Positions 1 through 7,609 of a stretch of 64,000 bases of DNA are shown here, piece after piece. Both the position numbers and the translations under genes were made by a program. This DNA comes from Negativicoccus succinicivorans (GTDB lineage: Bacteria; Bacillota; Negativicutes; Veillonellales; Negativicoccaceae): the NCBI RefSeq assembly GCF_018372215.1, contig NZ_JAHAJN010000003.1:1-64000 (forward strand), in the 5' to 3' direction. The notes under the pieces were generated by a model that made no database searches, was not told where the DNA came from, and worked only from the letters and a program-made list of their open reading frames with translations. Position 1 is the first letter of the stretch. Each line of letters starts with the position of its first letter.

Positions 1-1440
1 TGCGTCTTTTGAAAAGTCAATTTCAGATAATTCATCTTCCCCTATTTCTATATCTAAATGATGTTCTGTATTTAGTTTGGACAACAGAGCTACCGTCTCG
101 ATGTGCGTGGTGTGCGGGAACATGTCGACGGGTTGCACATAGGTGACGGCATAGCCGCGGGCGGCGAGGTACGCCGCGTCACGCGCCAAGGTGGCGGGGT
201 TGCAGGAGACGTAGACGATGCGGCTCGGTTGCCAGTCGGCGACGGTCGCGAGCACTTTTTCATCGCAACCGGCACGCGCCGGATCCATGACGATGACCTC
301 GGGTGTGACGCCCTGCGCGGCGAGTTGGGGTAAAATTTCCGCGGTATCGCCGGCGATGAATGACGCGTTTTCCAAACCGTTTAAGCGGGCGTTGTTGCGG
401 GCGTCTTTGACGGCGGGCGCGAATTTTTCTACGCCGATGACGCGCTTCGCCCGGCGCGCGAGAAAGAGCGAGATGGTGCCGGTGCCGCAGTAGGCGTCGA
501 TGACGGTTTCTTGCCCGGTCAGCTGCGCCGCTTGCAAGGCGGTTTCATAGAGTACTCGCGTCTGTACGGGGTTCACTTGAAAGAAGGAGCCCGGCGACAA
601 GGCGAAGCGCAAATCGCCGATGATCGCGGCGAGCACTTCATGCCCCCACAAGTGTTTCATGGTTTTGCCTAAAATGACGTTGGTGCGTTCTTTTTGAATA
701 TTTTGGTAAAGCGATACGAGTTCGGGCACTTCTTCGCGCAAGCGTTCGATCCAACGTTCCTTGTCCGGCAATTCGCGCGTGGCGGTGACGAGGATCGCCA
801 TTACTTTGCCGCCCTCGCCGGTGCGGCCGACGACATGCCGCAGTACGCCGGTGCCGGTGCGTTCGTCATAGGGTTCGGTCGAAAGTTCCGCGCGGATTTT
901 GCGCACGGCGGCGAGCAGGCGATTGGTCGCGGGGTCCTGCAAGAGGCAAGTGGTCATATCGACAATGTCGTGGCTTTGGCGTTCATAAAAGCCGATCGCG
1001 GGGCGACCGTCGCGCAAGCCGACGGGGACTTGAATTTTATTCCGATAATGGAAGGGATCCGCCATGCCGATGACGGGTTCAACGACGACATCGATGTCGC
1101 CGATATGGGTCAATAAATGCGCGACACGAGCGCGTTTCCAACGCAGCTGCGCGGCATAGTTCCACGTGACCAGCGGATAGATCCCGACTTCGGGATAGTA
1201 GCCTTCCGGCGGCGTGACGCGATCGGGTGACGCGGTGATGATTTCGCGTAAATCGCCGACGGCGTATTTCTTTTTCAGTGTGAGGATAGTCGCCCGCACG
1301 GTTTCGCCGGGCAAAGCGCCGGCAACGAATACGGTAAATCCTTCATAACGACCGACGCCCTCGCCGTGACTGCCCAGATCGTGAATGGTGATCGGGTAGT
1401 CGCGACCGAGCGCGACGGGAACAGCGTTTATTTTTTTCAT
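1..1440 (-). CDS. rlmD: 23S rRNA (uracil-5-)-methyltransferase RlmD/RumA family, 3' end beyond the window
   Basis: SAM-dependent enzyme expected to make 5-methyluridine in 23S rRNA. The frame is open from the ATG at 1440 to the window edge with no stop. It encodes an N-terminal TRAM-like domain (GSHGEGVGRY), a SAM-binding DAYCGTGT motif near residue 313 and the catalytic-Cys motif YVSCNPATLARD near residue 413. The usual family end (HTTHIETVALL) is followed by an acidic tail that is still open at base 1 and is more AT-rich than the rest. This resembles the extra C-terminal domain of many clostridial RumA proteins. The start follows a weak GAGAG site 15 nt after pfkA, so it is probably the last gene of aroK-pfkA-rlmD. 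The exact target uridine is inferred. Confidence 0.9.
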   Translation of the reverse strand, partial: MKKINAVPVALGRDYPITIHDLGSHGEGVGRYEGFTVFVAGALPGETVRATILTLKKKYAVGDLREIITASPDRVTPPEGYYPEVGIYPLVTWNYAAQLRWKRARVAHLLTHIGDIDVVVEPVIGMADPFHYRNKIQVPVGLRDGRPAIGFYERQSHDIVDMTTCLLQDPATNRLLAAVRKIRAELSTEPYDERTGTGVLRHVVGRTGEGGKVMAILVTATRELPDKERWIERLREEVPELVSLYQNIQKERTNVILGKTMKHLWGHEVLAAIIGDLRFALSPGSFFQVNPVQTRVLYETALQAAQLTGQETVIDAYCGTGTISLFLARRAKRVIGVEKFAPAVKDARNNARLNGLENASFIAGDTAEILPQLAAQGVTPEVIVMDPARAGCDEKVLATVADWQPSRIVYVSCNPATLARDAAYLAARGYAVTYVQPVDMFPHTTHIETVALLSKLNTEHHLDIEIGEDELSEIDFSKDA

Positions 1441-1455
1441 ATTCTCTCGATTCTT

Positions 1456-2418
1456 TTACATACTCAATTCATGAACAAGTTGGTACAGTTCCATGTCCAG
1501 CTCACGTTTAGTTTGTGATAATTCCGCATAGGGAACGGCCACCATTTTTTGCGCGCGACTGGCGATCATATGCGCGCTATCGTTTCCTTCCAAGGCGGTG
1601 ACGGCCGCCGCGCCCAAACGGCCGGCCAAGATGCTGTCATGCGCGCTCGGCGCGCCGCCACGCTGGATATATCCGAGCACGGTGACGGACGGTTCAAAGG
1701 CGGTGCGCTCGCTGATGGCTTGCGCCACATCCGCGCCTTTGGCCGCGCCTTCGGCGACAATGACGATGCCGTCATGCTTGCCGTTGTAGCGGCAGGTTTG
1801 CAAACGCTCCACAAGGGCGTCCATGCTGACGGGAAGTTCCGGCACGAGTACCGCTTCCGCGCCGCACGCGGCCGCCGCAGTCAATGCCAAATGGCCGCGG
1901 GAACGTCCCATGACCTCGATGACGGCAATCCGTTCATGCGAAAAAGCGGTGTCGCGAATGGCGTTCACCGCATGCACGATCGTATTGACGGCGGTATCAA
2001 AACCGATGGTGTCTTCCGTTCCCGCCATGTCGTTATCAATGGTCGCGGGTATGGTCACGGTCGGCAAGCCCTGCGCCGATAATGACGCGGCGCCCTGTAA
2101 CGAGCCGTCGCCGCCGATCACGATCAGGCCGTCGACGTTGATGCGTTCCAAAAAATCAAGCGCCTGTTTTTGGCAGATCGGTTCTTTAAATTCGGGACTG
2201 CGCGCGGTGCGCAGCATCGTGCCGCCGCGGTGAATGATGCCGCCGACGGAACGACGAAATAACGGCAGGTAATCTTCTTCCAACAGCCCCGCATAGCCGC
2301 GCCGAATGCCGACGACGTTCCAATCTCTATAAATCGCCGCCCGCACGACCGCTCGAAGCGCGGCGTTCATGCCGGGCGCGTCGCCGCCACTGGTCAGAAC
2401 GGCTACTTTTCTTACCAT
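1456..2418 (-). CDS. pfkA: ATP-dependent 6-phosphofructokinase
   Basis: Phosphorylates fructose 6-phosphate to fructose 1,6-bisphosphate in glycolysis, in the cytosol. The 320-residue length is typical of bacterial PfkA. Visible motifs are the ATP-binding TSGGDAPGMNA at the N terminus, GGDGS (the Gly form of ATP-dependent rather than PPi-dependent enzymes), the catalytic TIDND segment, MGRSRGH and the substrate-binding GYIQRGG. The ATG at 2418 follows AAAGGGG at good spacing. That ribosome-binding site and the first 92 nt lie inside the reading frame of the upstream kinase gene, so the two are probably translationally coupled. Confidence 0.96.
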   Translation of the reverse strand: MVRKVAVLTSGGDAPGMNAALRAVVRAAIYRDWNVVGIRRGYAGLLEEDYLPLFRRSVGGIIHRGGTMLRTARSPEFKEPICQKQALDFLERINVDGLIVIGGDGSLQGAASLSAQGLPTVTIPATIDNDMAGTEDTIGFDTAVNTIVHAVNAIRDTAFSHERIAVIEVMGRSRGHLALTAAAACGAEAVLVPELPVSMDALVERLQTCRYNGKHDGIVIVAEGAAKGADVAQAISERTAFEPSVTVLGYIQRGGAPSAHDSILAGRLGAAAVTALEGNDSAHMIASRAQKMVAVPYAELSQTKRELDMELYQLVHELSM

Positions 2419-3022
2419 AACTATACCCCTTTCGTCGCGTTTTATGTCGCTCTTTGCCGCGTCGCGTCAGGAAACGAAACGGCGCCCGATGCAGGTAGCG
2501 ACGGATCGCATACGCCAAGCGCGTCGGTGTCCGATACGTGGTATTCACCGAGCAGTCGGCGCGTTCGTGCCAACCGTACCAGGCGCGATTCAAGTCGGCG
2601 ACGCAACCGGCCAAATTATCGTAATCAATGGTCGGGCGTTTGCCCTGCTTGCGAGCTACGCGCTCAATGATGCGAAATGTTTTCGCGTACAACAAAACAA
2701 CTACGCCATATTCGCGCAGACGTTCAAACATGCCCTCTTCCAACACGAAGTTGCCGCCGACCGCGATGATCGCATGATGGTAGCGGCGCACGCGCTCAAT
2801 GACCTCGGCTTCCGCCTGTCGCAACGCGTCCGCGCCGAGTGTCGCGCCGAGTTCCGCCAGCGACATGCCGCGTTCACGCTCCAAAAAGCGATCCGTGTCG
2901 ATGAACTGCCAGCCCAACTCCCGCGCCAGCATCCGCCCGACATGGCTTTTCCCCGTGCCCATAGAGCCGATCAAAACGATATTGCGTTTTTTGATGAGAC
3001 GGTTTTGACGTTCTTCTCGCAT
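2327..3022 (-). CDS. aroK: shikimate kinase-like P-loop kinase, overlapping pfkA
   Basis: Predicted to phosphorylate shikimate in the chorismate pathway. It shows a Walker A (GSMGTGKS), the DTD substrate-site motif, the GMSLAE segment, a KRP lid and a C-terminal region ending in a Y-A-I-R-R-Y-L helix. Two points are odd. The usual GGG shikimate-contact motif reads GGN. There is also no in-frame stop before pfkA, so the 231-residue frame exceeds the normal ~170 residues and runs 92 nt into pfkA; its last ~35 residues look like out-of-frame sequence. A frameshift near the end or a true long overlap would both explain this. The start follows GGGAG directly upstream. Confidence 0.75.
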   Translation of the reverse strand: MREERQNRLIKKRNIVLIGSMGTGKSHVGRMLARELGWQFIDTDRFLERERGMSLAELGATLGADALRQAEAEVIERVRRYHHAIIAVGGNFVLEEGMFERLREYGVVVLLYAKTFRIIERVARKQGKRPTIDYDNLAGCVADLNRAWYGWHERADCSVNTTYRTPTRLAYAIRRYLHRAPFRFLTRRGKERHKTRRKGYSYGKKSSRSDQWRRRARHERRASSGRAGGDL

Positions 3023-3041
3023 GATCTCCCTCTTTGTTTTT

Positions 3042-3070
3042 ATTATAACAAATTCTCAGATAAAACAATG
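3042..3070 (-). promoter_or_regulatory. candidate extended -10 promoter for aroK-pfkA-rlmD
   Basis: On the minus strand TATAAT (3042-3047) is preceded by TG at the extended -10 position, with CATTGT 17 nt upstream. It lies about 20 nt before the kinase start. Confidence 0.55.
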
Positions 3071-3173
3071 CGGAAGAGATCGGGAGCGAGCTCGGCTTTT
3101 CAAACGGTCGGGAATCCATACTGTCGATAATTTTTTTATTTTGCGACGCCGGAAAAACAAAAGTTTTACACAA

Positions 3174-3206
3174 TAAAAAAGAAGCCGCTCGCGCGACTTC
3201 TTTTCT
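3174..3206 (-). terminator. intrinsic terminator after potE1
   Basis: On minus, the hairpin GAAGTCGC-GCGA-GCGGCTTC is followed by a T tract, just past the potE1 stop. The A-rich 5' flank could let it act in both directions. Confidence 0.85.
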
Positions 3207-3213
3207 TTATTCA

Positions 3214-4662
3214 TTATTTAGTTTCGCTTTTCATCGCCGGATCATATTCATGCGATACATGCGCTTCGCTATCCAATTTGGCTTGGTGCGCCGCGTAGAG
3301 TTTCTGCGCGTCCTCATCGACACGGCCCGTGCGTTTATCTTCTTCACGGTTCCAGTAAATGGAATCCATCAGGTCGAAACGTTCCGAAACGAAACCGTAG
3401 AGCGTCCAACCGAAGAAGGTAACGAGCGAACCGTAAGTCATCGAGTCGAAGCCCGAAGAATACAGCGCATAGAAGCTGTACAACGAACCAAGGAGCGCGA
3501 TGAAGGTGGTCGTTCCGCTGTAATGACCCGCCGCTTTCTGAATAACGACCAGAGCCGCCATCGAGAGCAGGTACGGGATGATGTTCGTAACAACCGCCAA
3601 GTTAACCAGCGTTTCAAACTGTTCATACAGCGCGTCGCTGATCGTCATTAACGACAGGAGCGACTGAATGACGGTGATCGTGATCATGCCGACGATCGGT
3701 GCGCCATAGGAAGTAACTTTGCTGAACAGTTTCGGGAAGTAGCCTTCGTCCGACGAGGTTTTGAATACCTGAGCGATCGTGAACTGCCAACCCAAGAGCG
3801 AACCGAAACAAGACATTACCATGAGACCCATGACGATTTTACCTACTGTCGGGGTGAACATCGTCGCGAATGCCAAGCCGAACGGCGCCGAAGACATCGC
3901 AAGTTCCGCGTTCGGAACGATACCGGCCATAACGTTGGTGGACAAGATGTAAATGATAGCTGCGCCCAACGTACCGCCTAAGCAAGCGATTGGCACGTTC
4001 TTTTCCGGGTTTTCAACGGCTTCGGAGTTGGCGCTTGCCGATTCCATGCCGAGGAAGGCCCACAATGTCATCGCGATCGACTGTGTTAAACCATCAAAGA
4101 ATTGCACGTTGTGCGGGTTCCAAGCTTCCGTATAGGTCGACGGGTTGAACCAGAACCAACCGAGAACGGAAATGCCGAGTACCGGGATAATAACGCCCCA
4201 AACGGTAACCGAAGAAACTCGCCCGGTGTATTTCGCACCGCCGAAGTTCATGACTGTCGCCAACCAAAGTGTTGCGATCGTCCACATGCCAACGGCTACG
4301 GAAGACAACTGCACTTCCATAAATTCCTGCGCGTAACCAACGGCCGAAATCGCAATCGCGATGTTGGCAATCAAGAGCGATACACCGTAAGTGTAGTTCG
4401 CCATAAAGGAACCGGCTTTGCCGAACGTATATTCAGCGTAGCCGCCCATACCGCCGCCACGGCGGGTGTACATACCACATTTAGCAAACGCATACGCCAA
4501 GCACATCGAACCGACCGCTGTCACGACCCAGCTCAAAATGGACATGGTGCCTACTTGCGCAAGCTTGGTCGGTAACATAATAATACCGGACCCCATCATG
4601 TTGACAGCTGTCAAAATTGTCAGCTGGACAACGCTCATCTTATTTTGTGAGCCATCTGCCAT
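3214..4662 (-). CDS. potE: PotE-type putrescine:ornithine antiporter (APC superfamily), copy 1
   Basis: Inner-membrane amino acid/polyamine antiporter with about 12 predicted membrane segments over 482 residues. It is very close to Escherichia coli PotE along its whole length: the N-terminal NMMGSGIIMLPTKLAQVGTM block, GGMGGYAEYTFGK, SVTVWGVIIPV, AVENPEKNVPIA and GSLLGWQFTIAQVFK are all recognisable. A soluble charged tail of about 40 residues follows the last membrane segment. It sits 97 nt downstream of speF1, the classic decarboxylase/antiporter pair that exports the diamine product and imports the amino acid. The start follows GGAGAG. Ornithine/putrescine is the best call; lysine/cadaverine use cannot be excluded. 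Confidence 0.92.
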   Translation of the reverse strand: MADGSQNKMSVVQLTILTAVNMMGSGIIMLPTKLAQVGTMSILSWVVTAVGSMCLAYAFAKCGMYTRRGGGMGGYAEYTFGKAGSFMANYTYGVSLLIANIAIAISAVGYAQEFMEVQLSSVAVGMWTIATLWLATVMNFGGAKYTGRVSSVTVWGVIIPVLGISVLGWFWFNPSTYTEAWNPHNVQFFDGLTQSIAMTLWAFLGMESASANSEAVENPEKNVPIACLGGTLGAAIIYILSTNVMAGIVPNAELAMSSAPFGLAFATMFTPTVGKIVMGLMVMSCFGSLLGWQFTIAQVFKTSSDEGYFPKLFSKVTSYGAPIVGMITITVIQSLLSLMTISDALYEQFETLVNLAVVTNIIPYLLSMAALVVIQKAAGHYSGTTTFIALLGSLYSFYALYSSGFDSMTYGSLVTFFGWTLYGFVSERFDLMDSIYWNREEDKRTGRVDEDAQKLYAAHQAKLDSEAHVSHEYDPAMKSETK

Positions 4663-4698
4663 TATAAAAACACTCTCCTCAATACCCGCCTTCCATTA

Positions 4699-4726
4699 CG
4701 GTGTGCCGAGTCCGCCCGGCACACCG
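4699..4726 (-). promoter_or_regulatory. intercistronic hairpin between speF1 and potE1
   Basis: A perfect 10-bp inverted repeat (CGGTGTGCCG / CGGCACACCG) with an 8-nt loop lies in the 97-nt gap. No T tract follows on minus, so it is probably an mRNA stability or expression-balancing structure rather than a terminator. Confidence 0.6.
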
Positions 4727-4759
4727 TGTCTGAAAGCAGGTGTTACAAATACAATCGAA

Positions 4760-6952
4760 TTACGCTTTCGCGAATTCTTCTTCGTATTCTTTCTTCAATA
4801 CATAACCGTAAGCACGTTTCTTACCGTCTTCGGTTTCCAGGTATACGCCCTGGATTTCCGGCGCGAAGCCCGGCAACTGGTTGATGCCTTCGTTCAGCGC
4901 GAGGAAGTATTTCTGCGCGGTAGCGCTCCAGCGTTCACCCGGAACGACCGTCAGAACTCCCGGCGGGTACGGCAACGCACCTTCAAGGGCGATGCGGCCT
5001 TCGATTTCGTCAACCGGTACCAATTCACCATGGTTGCGAACGAATTCGAGGTTCGCTTTATACGGCGTATTGACATATTCCGGGAAGTAGTCTTTCAGGA
5101 ACAAACGTTTCTGCAGTTCTTTCACGTTACGTTCTTTGTAGAAGTCCTGCATTTCCTGGCAGAGACGACGAATCGTGTAACCTTTGTATTTGTCGATATT
5201 GTTGTAGTAGATGGTCGGCAATACATCCTGCATCGGCGCATCTTCTTCGATCAAGCGTTCGAAGCGAGCGATTTGCGCTACGAGGTTCTGCATTTTGGTC
5301 TGCGTTTCCGCCGGCGTCAAGAGGAACAGAATCGAGTTCAAGTCGCATTTTTCCGGAATGATGTTGTTTTCACGGAGGTAGTTCGCGAGAATGTTGGCAT
5401 GAATACCGAAGTCTTCATAGGTGCCGTCTTCCGCGTTAATACCCGGCGTGGTCAACTGCAGTTTCATCGGATCGACGAAGTACTGGCCTTTGCCGTAACC
5501 GTCGAAGGAGTGCCAACGTTCCCCCGGAACGAAACGGAAGTAGTCCAGGTTGTTCGCCATGTCTTCGGTGTCGCCGTCTTCCCACGGTTTGCCGTTGACT
5601 GTCGGCGGAACGAACGGTTTGATCATTTTGCAGCTGCGTAAAATCGCTTTACGGGTTTCGATACCGAGTTTAACGGCTTCGACCCAAAGACGTTTGCCTG
5701 CTTCGCCGTCAGCCATTTTCGCGTTGACGTCCAAGGACGCGAACATCGGATAGAACGGCGAGGTCGAGGCGTGCATCATGAACGCGTTGTTCAAGCGTTT
5801 ATGCGGGCAGTAACGATCCTGACCTTTGATATGGCTGTCTTTTTTGTGGATCTGCGAGGTCTGCGAGAAGCCGGCCTGTTGTTTGTGGACAGATTGGGTT
5901 ACGAAGATACCCGGATCATCCGGACCGAGTTCCAAGAGCATCGGACTGCAGTCGCGCATCATCGGAATGAACTGTTCATAACCTACCCAAGCGGAGTCAA
6001 AGAGAATGTAGTCGCAGAGGTGACCGATCTTTTCAATGACCTGTTTCGCGTTGTAGATCGTGCCGTCATAGGTACCGAGCTGGATCACCGCCAGACGGAA
6101 CGGGCGTTTTTCTTTCGCTTTTTTCGGGTCCATTTCGGCAGCGAGTTCGCGGAGTTTCTTTTCATCGAAGCAGCCTTCCAGAATACCGCCGATGAAACCG
6201 AACGGGTTACGAGCGGTTTCCAGGTATACCGGAGTCGCGCCGGCCTGAACCAAAGCGCCGTGGTTAATCGATTTGTGGTTGTTGCGGTCATAGAGAACCA
6301 AGTCGCCGGGGGCGAGCAAAGCGTTCAATACGACTTTATTGGAGGACGACGTACCGTTCAAAACGAAGTACGTTTTGTCCGCATTGTAGACCTGCGCTGC
6401 GTGCTGCTGCGCATCCAAAGCCGGACCTTCATGAATCAAGAGGTCGCCCAACTTAACGTCGGCGTTGCAAAGGTCGGCGCGGAATACGTTTTCGCCAAAG
6501 AAATCAAAGAAAGCACGGCCTGCGGGCATTTTACGGTAGAACATACCACCCTGATGGCCCGGGCAGTCAAACTGCGATTTGCCGGCTGCCACATAGTCAG
6601 CCAACGAACGGAAGAAAGGCGGTAATACGTCTTCTTCGTACGCCGCTGCAGCCTGTTCAACCTGGCGGCTGTAGTAACCGCGTTTGGTGTCCGTGTTCGC
6701 CGCGTCGATGACATGGTCAATTTGGCCCATGTATTGTAAGTCGAGCGCTTTTCCTTCCGTCAATACGGCGATCACCGGAATATTGAATCCCGTTTCTTTC
6801 ACTTTGTCGAGGTAGTCCATTTCCTGATCCGTAATAACGGCTACCGCAACATCAGTGAAGTCCGTATTGTCGAGACAAACTTTTTCCCGGCCGATCGCCA
6901 AGTCAAAGTATTGTTCTGCGAGCGGACTGTAACCCACTTTCAGATGCTTCAT
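4760..6952 (-). CDS. speF: SpeF-type ornithine (basic amino acid) decarboxylase, copy 1
   Basis: PLP-dependent fold-type I decarboxylase of the prokaryotic Orn/Lys/Arg group, 730 residues. It converts ornithine to putrescine while consuming a proton. The N-terminal wing domain (about 1-110) includes a DNTDFTDVA segment like that of E. coli SpeF. The PLP site shows NHKS (His226), DSAW (Asp319) and the Schiff-base Lys357 in TQSVHKQQAGFSQ. The C-terminal domain carries EGALPYPPGV. Similarity is closer to SpeF than to CadA/LdcC along the whole chain. GGGAGG precedes the ATG. It is the first gene of speF-potE behind a long leader. Substrate preference (Orn or Lys) needs assay. Confidence 0.92.
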   Translation of the reverse strand: MKHLKVGYSPLAEQYFDLAIGREKVCLDNTDFTDVAVAVITDQEMDYLDKVKETGFNIPVIAVLTEGKALDLQYMGQIDHVIDAANTDTKRGYYSRQVEQAAAAYEEDVLPPFFRSLADYVAAGKSQFDCPGHQGGMFYRKMPAGRAFFDFFGENVFRADLCNADVKLGDLLIHEGPALDAQQHAAQVYNADKTYFVLNGTSSSNKVVLNALLAPGDLVLYDRNNHKSINHGALVQAGATPVYLETARNPFGFIGGILEGCFDEKKLRELAAEMDPKKAKEKRPFRLAVIQLGTYDGTIYNAKQVIEKIGHLCDYILFDSAWVGYEQFIPMMRDCSPMLLELGPDDPGIFVTQSVHKQQAGFSQTSQIHKKDSHIKGQDRYCPHKRLNNAFMMHASTSPFYPMFASLDVNAKMADGEAGKRLWVEAVKLGIETRKAILRSCKMIKPFVPPTVNGKPWEDGDTEDMANNLDYFRFVPGERWHSFDGYGKGQYFVDPMKLQLTTPGINAEDGTYEDFGIHANILANYLRENNIIPEKCDLNSILFLLTPAETQTKMQNLVAQIARFERLIEEDAPMQDVLPTIYYNNIDKYKGYTIRRLCQEMQDFYKERNVKELQKRLFLKDYFPEYVNTPYKANLEFVRNHGELVPVDEIEGRIALEGALPYPPGVLTVVPGERWSATAQKYFLALNEGINQLPGFAPEIQGVYLETEDGKKRAYGYVLKKEYEEEFAKA

Positions 6953-7194
6953 TATTAAGACCTCCCAGTCTTCTTACTTAGACAATAAATGTCATAGCCA
7001 CAAAAAAACGGCATTAGCACAACGATGATGTACATCAGCCTGCCGAACCGGTTTCCCCGCTCGGCGATTTGCATTCACCCGGCAGATCGTCGAGCGATTC
7101 TGTCCCGGCTCATTATTCAATTCTGACCACCTAAGGTGCATAAAAAAACATCGTTACGTGCCACACGGGTGTTTGCGGCTTTCACCCGTTGTTC
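6953..7194 (-). promoter_or_regulatory. structured 5' leader of speF1-potE1 (candidate riboswitch or attenuator)
   Basis: About 240 nt of leader lie between the predicted start point and speF1. On minus it holds a 7-bp hairpin ACGGGTG/CACCCGT near the 5' end. A long-range pairing GCAC-gu-AACGATG with CATCGTTGTGC encloses about 115 nt. Inside are CACC-TTA-GGTG, a CAGA(a)TCG/CGATCTG stem capped by CCGG/CCGG, and CCGA...TCGG. A run of seven T follows the enclosing helix, about 60 nt before the speF1 ATG. This looks like an aptamer-plus-terminator arrangement. I do not recognise it as a named riboswitch class, and there is no convincing speFL-like leader peptide. Confidence 0.5.
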
Positions 7195-7200
7195 AACATC

Positions 7201-7230
7201 ATTATATTCCTCCGATTCAAAGGCTGTCAA
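7201..7230 (-). promoter_or_regulatory. sigma-70-type promoter for speF1
   Basis: Minus strand TTGACA (7225-7230), 18-nt spacer, TATAAT (7201-7206). Both hexamers match consensus exactly. The predicted start near 7194 gives the long leader. Confidence 0.8.
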
Positions 7231-7566
7231 TTTCATAATATTCATAGATTTTCACCCAAAACAGATCGGTCAGATTTATTTTGGTTTTAAATGAAATGTT
7301 TATTGATAATTTTTAAATTTTGCAAACAACCTCAACAATTATTTTATAATCTTCAAAACACCTCTTATACAAGGTTCGGCGGGTATTTTTCAGCGGATGT
7401 ATTAAAAATCACAAAAAAACATTTTTAATATATCTATATGTTTTTATAATTTTATTTTTACATTCCCGATCTTTCCATTATGCATTTTATGCATAATAAA
7501 TCTTATATTTTTATTAATTTATGATTAACTTATATATTTTTACTATACATAATTTGTTTCTGCGCT
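7231..7566. other. AT-rich intergenic block upstream of the speF1 promoter
   Basis: About 330 bp between the speF1 promoter and the lysS terminator, dominated by A/T runs. I see no coding frame, RNA gene or clear repeat. It contains a small dyad TGCAT-TTT-ATGCA around 7480-7492. It could be a curved upstream element or a silencing-protein target. Confidence 0.5.
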
Positions 7567-7596
7567 AAAAAAGAGACCCCGCAGGGTCTCTTTTTT
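7567..7596 (-). terminator. intrinsic terminator after lysS
   Basis: AAAAAAGAGACC / GGTCTCTTTTTT hairpin with a GCAG-containing loop, 14 nt past the lysS stop. A and T flanks on both sides make it potentially bidirectional. Confidence 0.88.
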
Positions 7597-7609
7597 GGTT
7601 ATATCGCTT

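Noticed and set aside
4466..5641. Plus-strand frame of 391 codons across speF1-potE1
   Set aside because: It crosses the intergenic hairpin and is opposite two clearly conserved genes.
7180..7215. Short leader peptide MMLNNG before speF1
   Set aside because: Its apparent ribosome-binding site lies inside the promoter spacer, upstream of the predicted transcript start.
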